From: Gammaproteobacteria bacterium
GTDB lineage: Bacteria > Pseudomonadota > Gammaproteobacteria > SZUA-152
Assembly: GCA_029882975.1 (NCBI GenBank)
Contig: JAOUJW010000027.1
Span: 1-64,000 of the forward strand
Direction of reading: 5' to 3'
DNA length: 64,000 bases
In this document: positions 1-8,619 of the stretch, piece after piece
Numbering within the stretch: position 1 is the stretch's first letter
Layout of the letters: each line of letters starts with the position of its first letter
Translations under genes and position numbers: made by a program
Notes under the pieces: generated by a model
The model's input: the letters and a program-made list of their open reading frames with translations, nothing else
What the model was told of the DNA's origin: nothing
The model's database searches: none

Positions 1-132
1 TATGAGGCCTAAATTGTCAATTGCTTCGTTGAAAAACTTGAAAATATTCCCGATATTCCCTGCGTTTTTCGCCTCGCACTTACCAATTTATTCCTCATCT
101 CTGCTCATTCAGGAATTAATCAGAGGTCCCCT
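1..132. mobile_element. MITE-like element, truncated by window start
   Basis: This stretch matches, in reverse orientation, the complete element at 59150-59315. Shared blocks include TTGAAAATATTC, CGATATTCCCTGC and the end GGAATTAATCAGAGG. The right end (about 113-132) is the terminal inverted repeat. The left end lies outside the window. No transposase is encoded, so this is a non-autonomous element. The last two bases of the element overlap the stop codon of the adjacent channel-like gene. Confidence 0.75.
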
Positions 133-775
133 AAGATTTAAAACGAAACCGAGGTAAACAAAGATCAAAACGAATCGCCAATAAACGCGCAACAAATATT
201 CCCGTACCCGACACGATCGCCGCCACAGTGGCATCCATGTGGACAGCCAATAGTCCGATAAATAACAAAGAACCGCCCCAGGATACAGTAGCATACAGCT
301 GACTTTGGAAGACCACGGGCTTCTCATTACTCAACACATCACGAAAAATACCCCCCATAGTTCCGGTTATCACCCCCATAAAACTGGCAACCAACCAGGG
401 CGCTCCCACCATTAACGAAACCAATGTCCCGGCAATACCAAAAGTAGCCAATCCGGCTGCGTCAGGAATCAGGAAAAACTTCGGAGAAATAGCAACCTTT
501 CGAGCCACAATAAACATCGCCACGGCGCTAAGCAAGGAAGCAATAAAAAACATCTGGTCCTTAATCCAAAACACGTCCCTATCCAACAGCATGTCACGCA
601 GAGACCCCCCCCCCAGCCCGGTAACCAGACCAATCATAATAACACCAAACAAATCAAATTGATTAAATCCGGCCTTGAGCACACCGGAGGCCGATGACAC
701 TATAACGGCAATAAGGGTTATCCAGTACAAACTCTCAACAAGAACCGGAGTGGGATCTATCATGTGCGCTCCCAA
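131..775 (-). CDS. TRIC-like / UPF0126 (YadS/YicG) membrane protein
   Basis: This 214-residue inner-membrane protein has the two-fold repeat of the UPF0126 family, also called the glycine transporter or bacterial TRIC-type channel family. Each half has three hydrophobic helices and a Gly-rich turn followed by an Arg-Asp pair: GLGGGSLRDMLLD near residue 55 and TGTMGGIFRDVLSN near residue 140. Family members are trimeric cation channels or are linked to glycine uptake; the substrate cannot be read here. Its start overlaps the end of the upstream membrane gene by 16 bases, which suggests co-translation. A MITE-like element abuts the 3' end, and its outermost bases form part of the stop codon, so the original C-terminus may have differed by a few residues. 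Confidence 0.85.
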   Translation of the reverse strand: MGAHMIDPTPVLVESLYWITLIAVIVSSASGVLKAGFNQFDLFGVIMIGLVTGLGGGSLRDMLLDRDVFWIKDQMFFIASLLSAVAMFIVARKVAISPKFFLIPDAAGLATFGIAGTLVSLMVGAPWLVASFMGVITGTMGGIFRDVLSNEKPVVFQSQLYATVSWGGSLLFIGLLAVHMDATVAAIVSGTGIFVARLLAIRFDLCLPRFRFKS

Positions 776-1368
776 AGCTTACGTCTACGATGAATAATTA
801 CGATGATCAAAGCAAAACATGCCAGCGCCACAGCTGCAGGAAACAACACCGTGGTCCAGGAGTATTGTTCCAAAGCCAGCACCACCAGTGTATTGCGTAG
901 AAGCATGATAACAAAAAAACCAACACTTTCATTCATAGGAGAATGAAAAGCTTTACGAAAAGTTGGACCAAACCCGAGCAAATCCACCAATGTTAACACC
1001 ACAACCGCCCATAGCGGTTCTGAAGTAACAAACCACAAGGGTAATGACGATAAGGCCAACAGAAAAAATAGCCAGTCGGCTGCCGTTATGCTGTCATCGG
1101 CTTTCTTATGATAAGCCAGCAGTGCCACCACCAAGGTGATCACACCTGAGATTCCAATGGGCCAGGCGCCTATCCCGCCATCTGCCGCCAGCTGGGCCAG
1201 AAACACTACAAATGTAGTGCCGGCCCAAATTATCCAGGAAAACACATGCGGTCGGGTTCGTCCCGACAAAATGCTGCGAATATAAGGAACAAAAGCGACA
1301 ACGGTCAAGACAATCGCTGTGGTGGTAAAAATTCCTTTAAAAAACAGCAGTTCCATCCTTTCACTCAA
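760..1368 (-). CDS. Multi-pass membrane protein, PQ-loop-like, unknown function
   Basis: This 202-residue protein has about six hydrophobic segments. The N-terminal part, VAFVPYIRSILSGRTRPHVFSWIIWAG, has the Pro-Tyr and Arg-rich loop reminiscent of PQ-loop/SWEET-type helices, but the match is weak and I do not assign a substrate. The C-terminus ends in a basic stretch (HRRRKLWERT) that is probably cytoplasmic. It overlaps the following TRIC-like gene by 16 bases on the same strand, so the two probably form an operon of small transporters or channels. Confidence 0.7.
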   Translation of the reverse strand: MSERMELLFFKGIFTTTAIVLTVVAFVPYIRSILSGRTRPHVFSWIIWAGTTFVVFLAQLAADGGIGAWPIGISGVITLVVALLAYHKKADDSITAADWLFFLLALSSLPLWFVTSEPLWAVVVLTLVDLLGFGPTFRKAFHSPMNESVGFFVIMLLRNTLVVLALEQYSWTTVLFPAAVALACFALIIVIIHRRRKLWERT

Positions 1369-1394
1369 TACCCTTTTTCAAATGGGTAGAGCGA

Positions 1395-1805
1395 CTATCC
1401 GTTTGTCCCCGGCCAAATGAACTCGATCCGGTTACCACTGGGTTCATAGCACATCATATGCCGGGCAGGCCCTTGCCCCAACAACTCCGGGGCAAACTCA
1501 ATAGATACGTGATGCGCCATAAGACGTGCATACACGGCCATGAGATTCTCTTCGCTTGCCACCGTTAAGGCCAAATGATGTAACCCTACATTTTTATTCT
1601 TATCAAACACTACAAAAGGTTCAACTTTTGTATGCCACAACGTAATCATAACGGAACCGTCACTAACAAAAATGGCGGGATAATCTTCTCTACGCTTAAC
1701 CTCTCTCCAACCGAGAATAGAGGTAAAAAACGCTGCACTGTCTTCCAAACGGAAAACCGTCAAACCAATGTGATGAACGCCCTTTGTTAAAGCAGAAACC
1801 GACAT
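1395..1805 (-). CDS. VOC (glyoxalase/bleomycin resistance) family protein
   Basis: This 136-residue protein fits one VOC module with two beta-alpha-beta-beta-beta units. The first begins GVHHIGLTVFRLEDSAAFFTSILGW, where His would be a metal ligand. The second begins GLHHLALTV and ends PSGNRIEFIWPG, which carries the usual C-terminal Glu. The family binds a divalent metal and includes glyoxalase I, extradiol dioxygenases and antibiotic-binding proteins. The sequence does not tell which substrate applies. It ends 26 bases before the start of the membrane-protein pair and may share its transcript. Confidence 0.85.
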   Translation of the reverse strand: MSVSALTKGVHHIGLTVFRLEDSAAFFTSILGWREVKRREDYPAIFVSDGSVMITLWHTKVEPFVVFDKNKNVGLHHLALTVASEENLMAVYARLMAHHVSIEFAPELLGQGPARHMMCYEPSGNRIEFIWPGTNG

Positions 1806-1909
1806 CGCAGATCCTCATGTAAAAAAGCGTCACGTTATCATAATCTCTATCACAGCGACAGACATGCATTTCTTAACAGTGCCGTACGAATAAGGATATC
1901 GTAGAGCGC

Positions 1910-2470
1910 TTAATTCCTGAATTCAGATTTCAACAGCCCAAAGCACTTTAGATTGACGTATTGGCCTTTAATATATAAACAGTCTCGTCGAACCCCCTCC
2001 TCCTTGAAACCCAACTTTAACAACACTTTTTCTGAAGCCTGATTTCCGGGCATGGTATCGGCCTGAATACGGTGCAACGACCCACAAGGCAATTGCCCCA
2101 GAAATGCAGCTTGAACTATTCCCTTTACAGCCTCAGTCGCAAAGCCCTTACTCCAGTATTCTGGCATTAGATCGTATCCGATACTGGCATTGCGCATAGC
2201 TTCATTCCACGAGTTGAATCCGCATGTACCTATGAGTTTTCCGTTCTGAGGTAGCCGAATGGCCCAGCGAATTCCCGACGCCGATTGGTAACGGGAGTGA
2301 AACAACTGCAACAGGTTTTCAGCCTGCACGACATCCTGAAAGACCTCTAAGTCATAATACTTGACCACCTCTGGCGTAGAAAAAAGCTCAAATACCGATC
2401 CAAGGTCTGAATCGTGGATTTCCGTCAGATGCAAACGTTCCGTGGTCAATTCCGGAAAAGACTCTATCAT
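1910..2470 (-). CDS. GNAT acetyltransferase, RimJ/RimL-like
   Basis: This 186-residue GNAT protein has the RimJ/RimL layout: TTERLHLTEIHDSDL at the N-terminus, the acetyl-CoA segment GYDLMPEYWSKGFATEAVKGIV near residues 98-120, and NQASEKVLLKLGFKEEG near 143. Relatives acetylate ribosomal protein N-termini or small molecules. The target is unknown. It stands alone, with about 100 bases to the VOC gene and about 190 bases to the next GNAT gene. Confidence 0.85.
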   Translation of the reverse strand: MIESFPELTTERLHLTEIHDSDLGSVFELFSTPEVVKYYDLEVFQDVVQAENLLQLFHSRYQSASGIRWAIRLPQNGKLIGTCGFNSWNEAMRNASIGYDLMPEYWSKGFATEAVKGIVQAAFLGQLPCGSLHRIQADTMPGNQASEKVLLKLGFKEEGVRRDCLYIKGQYVNLKCFGLLKSEFRN

Positions 2471-2661
2471 CTGGCTCCCTTATCTCTCTTTGTCAATTCA
2501 CTAACCCATGTTTATTCGACTGCGTTTGAAGCCAATCCAAAGACAATAGCCGGCCTTTAAATGGTAGCTAAGGAAACTATTTCGGTACATTACCCATCAC
2601 CTAAGGACTGCCTGAATATAAGGTCATTTTGGCATATCGCCCATCAGTAAAGAAATATCGT

Positions 2662-3141
2662 TCACTTTCCGAAAGACAAGTCCTTCACCATGACAGATCC
2701 GAGCTCACCACACCACTCACAGGGCTCCACTATTTGCCAACCCATGGACTCATACCAAGATTGCCGATCCAGAGTGAATAAATGCAACCGCGCCATTGCC
2801 CGGCGCTTGGCTTCTTCCTCTATGGCAACGCACAATTTCCGTCCGACTCCCCGCCCTCGAAATTCAGCGCCCACAAACACGCCTCCCAACCAAGGTGTAA
2901 GATCCTCGCGCCCAGGCAGGTCCTCCACACGTAATGCTGCTGTGCCCATTACCTGATTCTTCTTGTGAGCCACTAAAGCTAAAGGCAGTTCGGACATATT
3001 GCAATGAGCCAACAGCTTCTGCTTTCTGTCAGCTAAACTTCCATCAACGCCTAAGGGACGCCAATGTGCATAGATCCATTGCGCCAGAGGCAAAATCATT
3101 TGCTGATGCTTTGCAAGATAGGCTATTTGTATATCTGCCAT
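2662..3141 (-). CDS. GNAT acetyltransferase
   Basis: This protein of about 159 residues carries the acetyl-CoA pyrophosphate loop in GVFVGAEFRGRGVGRKLCVAIEEEA (R-G-R-G-V-G) and the C-terminal GNAT segment SWYESMGWQIVEPCEWCG. I chose the ATG at 3141 (MADIQIAY) because the longer reading needs a TTG at 3168; an AAGAGGA stretch lies close upstream of the ATG. This is the second GNAT gene within 1.3 kb, but the two are not close paralogues. The substrate is unknown. It is transcribed divergently from the repeat-protein gene at 3.3 kb. Confidence 0.8.
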   Translation of the reverse strand: MADIQIAYLAKHQQMILPLAQWIYAHWRPLGVDGSLADRKQKLLAHCNMSELPLALVAHKKNQVMGTAALRVEDLPGREDLTPWLGGVFVGAEFRGRGVGRKLCVAIEEEAKRRAMARLHLFTLDRQSWYESMGWQIVEPCEWCGELGSVMVKDLSFGK

Positions 3142-3283
3142 ATTCCTCTTACCCGACCATAATACCAAAGTACTATGGTAACAACCCTACTACTACCTAT
3201 ATATACTAGCCTGTCTGATCGGTTTCAGACATACTCTACCATGCCTATACTTACGTTATACAATCGGCTGAGATTAGTACTGT

Positions 3284-5071
3284 ATGCTGTCGTCTGGATT
3301 ACCACCCAAAACCATTATGCTACTGTGCGTGGCGATTGCTCCACTTGGCGTCAGCGCCGGCCCCTTCACCGCCAGCGGCGACTTTTCGGCCAACTCTTTT
3401 GGCAATACTTATAAGCGTAGCACCAAGCCTGCTGTGGACAAAGTCATTGTATTCACGAAAAACTCTGCGGAGGTGACCGCGGAAACGGCACGCAACTCGT
3501 ATGAACACTCCACCAAACCCGCAACCGAGTACACCACTCAGGCCACGGAGAAAACGACAAAACAAACAACTCGTATAGCCGATAAAAGCGCTAAATTTAC
3601 CGGAGAAACCGCTGAGGCCAGTTATGAACATGCGATCAAACCGGCGGTACAATTCACTCAACGGACCGCAGAACAAAGCACCGAGGTTACTAAGAACACG
3701 GCCGAACAAACCACGGAGGTGGCCAATAAGGCCAGCCGCTTCACCGGCGAAACCACCGAAACCAGTTACGAGCATATCATCAAACCGGCAGTAGAGTTCA
3801 CTCAACGCACCGCCGAGCAAAGCACCGAGGTCACCAAGAACACGGCCGAACAAATTACGGAGGTCACCCAAAAAACCGCTGAACAAACCACAGAGGTAGC
3901 CAACAAAGCCAGTCGGTTTACCGGCGAAACCGCTGAGGCCAGCTATGAGCATGTGATCAAACCGGCAGCGCAGTTCACTCAACGCACCGCCGAGCAAAGC
4001 ACCGAGGTCACCAAAAACACAGCGGAACAAACTACGGAGGTCACCCAAAAGACCGCTGAACAAACCACAGAGGTAGCCAACAAAGCCAGTCGTTTCACCG
4101 GCGAAACCGCTGAGGCCAGCTATGAGCATGTGATCAAACCGGCAGCGCAGTTCACTCAAGGTACCGCCGAGCAAAGCACCGAGGTCACCAAGAACACGGC
4201 CGAACAAACTACGGAGATCACCCAAAAAACCGCTGAACAAACCACAGAAGTGGCCAACAAAGCCAGTCGTTTTACCGGTGAAACCGCTGAGGCAAGCTAT
4301 GAGCATGTGATCAAACCGGCAGCGCAGTTCACTCAACGCACCGCCGAGCAAAGCACCGAGGTCACCAAAAACACAGCGGAACAAACTACGGAGATGGCCA
4401 ACAAAGCCAGCCGCTTTACCGGTGAAACCGCTGAGGCAAGCTATGAGCACGCCATTAAACCGGCGGTGCAATTTACTCAACGTACCGGCGAACAAACCAC
4501 TGAGGTCACCAAAAATACGGCCGAGCAAACCACAGAGATGGCCAACAAAGCCAGCCGCTTTACCGGTGAAACCGCTGAGGCAAGCTATGAGCACGCCATT
4601 AAACCGGCGGTGCAATTTACACAACGTACCGGCGAACAAACCACTGAAGTCACTAAAAATACAGCCGAGCAAACCACCGAGTGGGCCGCCGACGCCGGAG
4701 CCTATACCGCTAAAACAGCGCGTAAAACGGCTGACGCAACCACAGAAGCCGCAAAGGGTATGCGACAATCCACCAAACAGACCAGCGCCAAACTGGATGC
4801 GACCCTGGAAGATACGACTCAAATCACCTGGAAAAACTACGAGGTCCGCCTGATGGATCCCGATATTTCCGACCAGTTGATAAAGGAAGCGTACGCGTTT
4901 ACCGGTCCTTTACTGCAGCACATGGCCGGAGAGCTTGACGTAGCGCCAACGCTTTTGGCACGTACAATCATTAATTCGGCACCCAAACAGGCAAGCCGCT
5001 CTCAATTAAAACGCTTGATGATGTATATCATCCCCTCATTGCGGACTCACTTTGGCTTTCATGCTACCTAA
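3284..5071 (+). CDS. Exported LEA-like 11-mer repeat protein
   Basis: This 595-residue protein (or 584 if it starts at the ATG at 3317) opens with a signal peptide, MLLCVAIAPLGVSAGP. The middle, about residues 90-510, is a tandem array of 48- or 59-residue units. Each starts ASRFTGETAEASYEH, continues IKPA-QFTQ, and then has three or four 11-residue segments of the type TxxTAEQTTEV. The 48- and 59-residue versions differ by exactly one 11-mer. An 11-residue amphipathic period resembles group 3 LEA proteins and predicts an extended helix. A non-repetitive C-terminal domain of about 90 residues follows. Its end overlaps the Lnb-like gene, so the two are probably co-translated. Low-complexity composition prevents a firm function. 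Confidence 0.8.
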   Translation: MLSSGLPPKTIMLLCVAIAPLGVSAGPFTASGDFSANSFGNTYKRSTKPAVDKVIVFTKNSAEVTAETARNSYEHSTKPATEYTTQATEKTTKQTTRIADKSAKFTGETAEASYEHAIKPAVQFTQRTAEQSTEVTKNTAEQTTEVANKASRFTGETTETSYEHIIKPAVEFTQRTAEQSTEVTKNTAEQITEVTQKTAEQTTEVANKASRFTGETAEASYEHVIKPAAQFTQRTAEQSTEVTKNTAEQTTEVTQKTAEQTTEVANKASRFTGETAEASYEHVIKPAAQFTQGTAEQSTEVTKNTAEQTTEITQKTAEQTTEVANKASRFTGETAEASYEHVIKPAAQFTQRTAEQSTEVTKNTAEQTTEMANKASRFTGETAEASYEHAIKPAVQFTQRTGEQTTEVTKNTAEQTTEMANKASRFTGETAEASYEHAIKPAVQFTQRTGEQTTEVTKNTAEQTTEWAADAGAYTAKTARKTADATTEAAKGMRQSTKQTSAKLDATLEDTTQITWKNYEVRLMDPDISDQLIKEAYAFTGPLLQHMAGELDVAPTLLARTIINSAPKQASRSQLKRLMMYIIPSLRTHFGFHAT

Positions 5072-7640
5072 GTTGCGCCTGGACTATATCCTCATGTGTT
5101 TTCGGCGTTTGTCATCGCAATGGCTGCCAGCCTTAATAGGGAGCCTATGTGCGACATGGAGCCTAAGCGTGACACCCATAGCCCAGGCAGGGACTATAGA
5201 TCAAAAAAATGTAATATCCACCTTACGCAGTTACGGTTTGGAATTGAGCACGTGGGACTGGAACATTAATCAGTTGCAAAGCATGGTCGACCTTCTCCAT
5301 TCTCTACCACCCAAACTCACAATTCATCACCACCGAAATTTCATACCAGCCGCAGTCGATATTTCTATCCCTGCAGACGCCGGTTATGAATTGATTCAAA
5401 CCCGTATTCTGACCGCCCTTCTACACCAGTATGACGAACAGCATAAAGCCAGCGAAAGCGAGGCCTGGCACCGCATCAGCGGCTGGAAACGCCGCTGGTT
5501 TTCTTATGTGGCCGACAACCAAGACTCCCGGGGTTACGCCACGCCGGCAGGACTGAAAAATCCCCAGGAAGACTTTGTCAGCAGCGCTCTGGCTTTTATT
5601 TTACCGCGCCCCAGCACAATGGAAGCTTCGATTAAATGCCGCCTTCCTGAAAAATATCACTTTTTGAAACTACATTTTTCGGGATTCCAGTCCCCCTTGG
5701 ACAGGGGGCTCTCCTGTCGGGATATGGATCAAGGGTTTTTAGATGATATGGAATTTTTTGACATTGTCAGCGGTAAACGCTTAGAGCTTGGCCCCATCAA
5801 CACCCGTACCGTAAAAGGTTTTGAACTGTTGTATGCCACACCCGGAACTGCGGATGCTTCGGAAGTTGCCGGCCATCTATTGTTGCGTATTAAATTGAAC
5901 AATAACCCGGAAGCTGATCGTCTGGGCATCGAAAATCCGAAAGATTTAGTGATTTCCTTTTTGGCTGACACTGAGAAAGGCGACGTCGTAAAGTCCAGCG
6001 GAAATCCCAACGAGGAACCGGACCGACTGGTTCCACAGCAATGCAAACGCAACTGGTTCAATCTGGTAAATGATGGCAGTAAAGACTTTAACGCACTGGA
6101 TTCCATTTTTCAGTCCTTAAAAGGTCTTGCGGGTGGCTTTCTCACAGTTATGGACCGGCAACCCTTGGGGCTGGCGGTAAAAAAATATACGGTGGATGAA
6201 GACCGTAATTTGCTACGATATGAATTGCAATTATCGGAACAACAGAAACTCTCCCTGTTACGACGATTGTATCAAGCCAAAAAAAACTACAGAGCACAGT
6301 ACTTTTTTTTCAACCAAAACTGCGCCTCCGTATTGGTTAAGGTAATCGGCCAAGGCTTAGGGAATGCCGTTATAGCGCAGTTCGATCCCTTGGTATCCCC
6401 GCCAAATGCGCTGGTGGGACTGTTCCTACGACAAGGCCTGGCAAAACCGGTATTTCCCTCTTTTTACAGTTATCGCCACAAAGCTTATTTGGCCCAGGAA
6501 TTGATGCAGCAATCCTACAATAGACTCACCCAACTGGATTCTGCAAACCCCTGGCCCGATATCACAGCGCTACGCAGCCACAACGACTCCAAACGCAGCC
6601 GCGCACTCGATGCGGTTCACCGCACCGCGTCCACGGCATCTGCAACCTGGCCTCAGTACTATCAGTTTCTCAGCCTGGTGCAAGAAGCGGAAATGGCTTA
6701 CGCCTATAAAGAATTAAACTGTGAGAACTACACCAGTGAGGTTGTTGCCCTGGCCAGGGAAAAACAAGCAGGCCTACTGGACAGGGGACTATCCTATCCC
6801 CTGCTACAAGTATCGATGGACGAAACTCTGTCCGCCGCCTATTTGGAACGAGAGCAGCAAATTCATAACAACGGAACCCCCCATACCAAGCTATTAACTC
6901 ACAGTTTTGGCCTACAGCATTTCGACAGCCCGGCCGTATCCACCCTGGCATTGCAGTTAGAAGGTGCTTTGTTCAAACAGGACATGGGCTCTGACTCCAG
7001 TATCGCTATGCAAAAAGCCGGGCAGGTAGCCCTGGCGAATACCCATCTCAGTGTTTCCCCTGAGGGTCGTCTATTGGATTGGGGGGTAACGACACTACAG
7101 ATTCGAAAATTCAAGCAACGTTTAAACTCTGTTCCCGGATATTTCACAACAGACGGGCGACTGGGTTTGGGTTTAAGTTTGCTCAAACTCAGCGGGGATA
7201 GAACCCAGGACTTATGGCACGGGACCTTACTGGGTGGCGAACTGCTGTTTAATTTGGCCTCATCCAAGAATTATCAAGACTATATTTATACGTCTGTCGG
7301 TATAGAATTGCATCGTCATTTACAACCGCATCACGCGTACACTCGACTTATGGCCCCTTTGCACATGGAGGCTCTAATGTCCTTCGGATCAAACAATCAA
7401 TGGAAATGGCGTACTCGAGTGGATTATCGCCTGCCTTTTCAGGACAACATCAATGCAGAATGGGATATGGAAAGCCACTTGAGTTACCGTTTCAACAGTC
7501 GGGAAAGCCGAGATAAAGACAAATTGCTGATCAATATGGGGGTGAGTCGACAACGAAACGCAAATCATGACGATGCAACTCAGGTCGGCGGGTTCGATAT
7601 GACCCGCGTACACATCAATCTGGAGATGAATTGGTGGTAA
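5061..7640 (+). CDS. DUF4105 (Lnb N-terminal-like) envelope protein
   Basis: This protein of about 859 residues has an N-terminal signal segment (CFRRLSSQWLPALIGSLCATWSLSVTPIAQA). Its middle matches the DUF4105/Lnb periplasmic family, with conserved LLRRLYQAKKNYRAQYFFFNQNCAS; the Asn-Cys motif is the family's candidate catalytic Cys, as in NlpC/P60-like folds. The last 200 residues alternate short hydrophobic strands and end in VHINLEMNWW, an aromatic C-terminus typical of an outer-membrane barrel. The start is uncertain: ATG 5061 overlaps the previous gene by 11 bases, TTG 5052 overlaps more, and ATG 5094 gives the cleanest signal peptide. Its 3' end overlaps the convergent TPR gene by 26 bases. 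Confidence 0.8.
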   Translation: MLPKLRLDYILMCFRRLSSQWLPALIGSLCATWSLSVTPIAQAGTIDQKNVISTLRSYGLELSTWDWNINQLQSMVDLLHSLPPKLTIHHHRNFIPAAVDISIPADAGYELIQTRILTALLHQYDEQHKASESEAWHRISGWKRRWFSYVADNQDSRGYATPAGLKNPQEDFVSSALAFILPRPSTMEASIKCRLPEKYHFLKLHFSGFQSPLDRGLSCRDMDQGFLDDMEFFDIVSGKRLELGPINTRTVKGFELLYATPGTADASEVAGHLLLRIKLNNNPEADRLGIENPKDLVISFLADTEKGDVVKSSGNPNEEPDRLVPQQCKRNWFNLVNDGSKDFNALDSIFQSLKGLAGGFLTVMDRQPLGLAVKKYTVDEDRNLLRYELQLSEQQKLSLLRRLYQAKKNYRAQYFFFNQNCASVLVKVIGQGLGNAVIAQFDPLVSPPNALVGLFLRQGLAKPVFPSFYSYRHKAYLAQELMQQSYNRLTQLDSANPWPDITALRSHNDSKRSRALDAVHRTASTASATWPQYYQFLSLVQEAEMAYAYKELNCENYTSEVVALAREKQAGLLDRGLSYPLLQVSMDETLSAAYLEREQQIHNNGTPHTKLLTHSFGLQHFDSPAVSTLALQLEGALFKQDMGSDSSIAMQKAGQVALANTHLSVSPEGRLLDWGVTTLQIRKFKQRLNSVPGYFTTDGRLGLGLSLLKLSGDRTQDLWHGTLLGGELLFNLASSKNYQDYIYTSVGIELHRHLQPHHAYTRLMAPLHMEALMSFGSNNQWKWRTRVDYRLPFQDNINAEWDMESHLSYRFNSRESRDKDKLLINMGVSRQRNANHDDATQVGGFDMTRVHINLEMNWW

Positions 7641-8619
7641 CTGCTTTCGACTTTCGTTGTCGCACAAACTGCAGCGCCACCTTAGCCAAGAACAGCAACA
7701 TGTAGATGAACGCAACCACTAAGACAAAGCGAATCATTTTTACCGGGTTATCTCCGGTGACCCAGGTAAAGAAAGCCATCAACACACCTAAAGCCAACAG
7801 CCATAAAGAAACAATACTGGTGATGCGCAGCTTACCCATGAAACCACGACGGTTCAATTGATCTTCATAAAAATAGCGCACCGCCGGATCTAACCGACTA
7901 AGAGCCTTGTCGCGATTCTGCAAAGGTTGATCCATGATTTCATGATGCACCAATTCGAACAGCTCATTGCGATAATCTTCATCGGCGGCATCAATCTTGA
8001 CCGCCGCCAAATAATGCTCTGCCGCTTCCGCTATTTTGTTCTGTGCCTGAAGGCTCTTAGCCAAATTACTGTGTATTAAGGCATCTTCCGGATTATGACG
8101 CAACGCTTCACGGTAGTGGCTTTCCGCCTGCGCATATTTGCCGGCATTTAGGGTAAGATCGGCTAACAAGCGGTGCAAATCCGCATCTTCCGGGTCCAGT
8201 TCCAACGCCTGCGCCGCCGTGACCAGAGCCTGGCTCAACTGGCCGTTGTGGTATTGAGTCCAGGCCAGTGTGTACAAAATACCGCCGTCATCAGGCTCGA
8301 TATTGGCTGCCGCCGTGGCACTTTTCAAAGCACCATCAAAATCATGAAATGCCAATTGAAGCCAACTTAAGCGATACAAAGCGTAGACATTGTTAGGGTT
8401 TAACCCTAAGGCATTTCTGGCATGTTTCAGCGCATTATCGTGTTGATCTAAGAAATAGTAGGCATCCGCCATTCGGCAGTGAAGCCAATCGTCATCCGGT
8501 GCTTGTGCCAGTGCCTGGCTCAATAAAGGCAGTGCTTGCTCATAGCGACCCAGCTCGATAAGGGCCTGAGCTTGATCCACCGCCCGATCCGCTAATAGTA
8601 CGCCTTCCGCGTCACTCAT
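7615..8619 (-). CDS. TPR repeat protein with C-terminal membrane helices
   Basis: This 334-residue protein has about six tandem tetratricopeptide repeats over residues 10-215, for example YEQALPLLSQALAQAPDDDWLHCRMADAYYFLDQHDNALKHARNALGLNPNN. Two hydrophobic helices follow near residues 268-320, then a basic tail. The TPRs should therefore sit on the cytoplasmic face of the inner membrane. It overlaps the upstream AAA+ gene by four bases (ATGA), a hallmark of translational coupling, so the two products probably act together, for example as a membrane-anchored adaptor for the ATPase. The partner is an inference; no client is visible. Confidence 0.9.
   Translation of the reverse strand: MSDAEGVLLADRAVDQAQALIELGRYEQALPLLSQALAQAPDDDWLHCRMADAYYFLDQHDNALKHARNALGLNPNNVYALYRLSWLQLAFHDFDGALKSATAAANIEPDDGGILYTLAWTQYHNGQLSQALVTAAQALELDPEDADLHRLLADLTLNAGKYAQAESHYREALRHNPEDALIHSNLAKSLQAQNKIAEAAEHYLAAVKIDAADEDYRNELFELVHHEIMDQPLQNRDKALSRLDPAVRYFYEDQLNRRGFMGKLRITSIVSLWLLALGVLMAFFTWVTGDNPVKMIRFVLVVAFIYMLLFLAKVALQFVRQRKSKAVTTNSSPD

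Noticed and set aside
3320-4822. A 500-codon open frame on the minus strand
   Set aside because: It is an antisense reading of the tandem repeat array; repeats in the plus-strand gene keep the opposite frame open. No ribosome site or family match.
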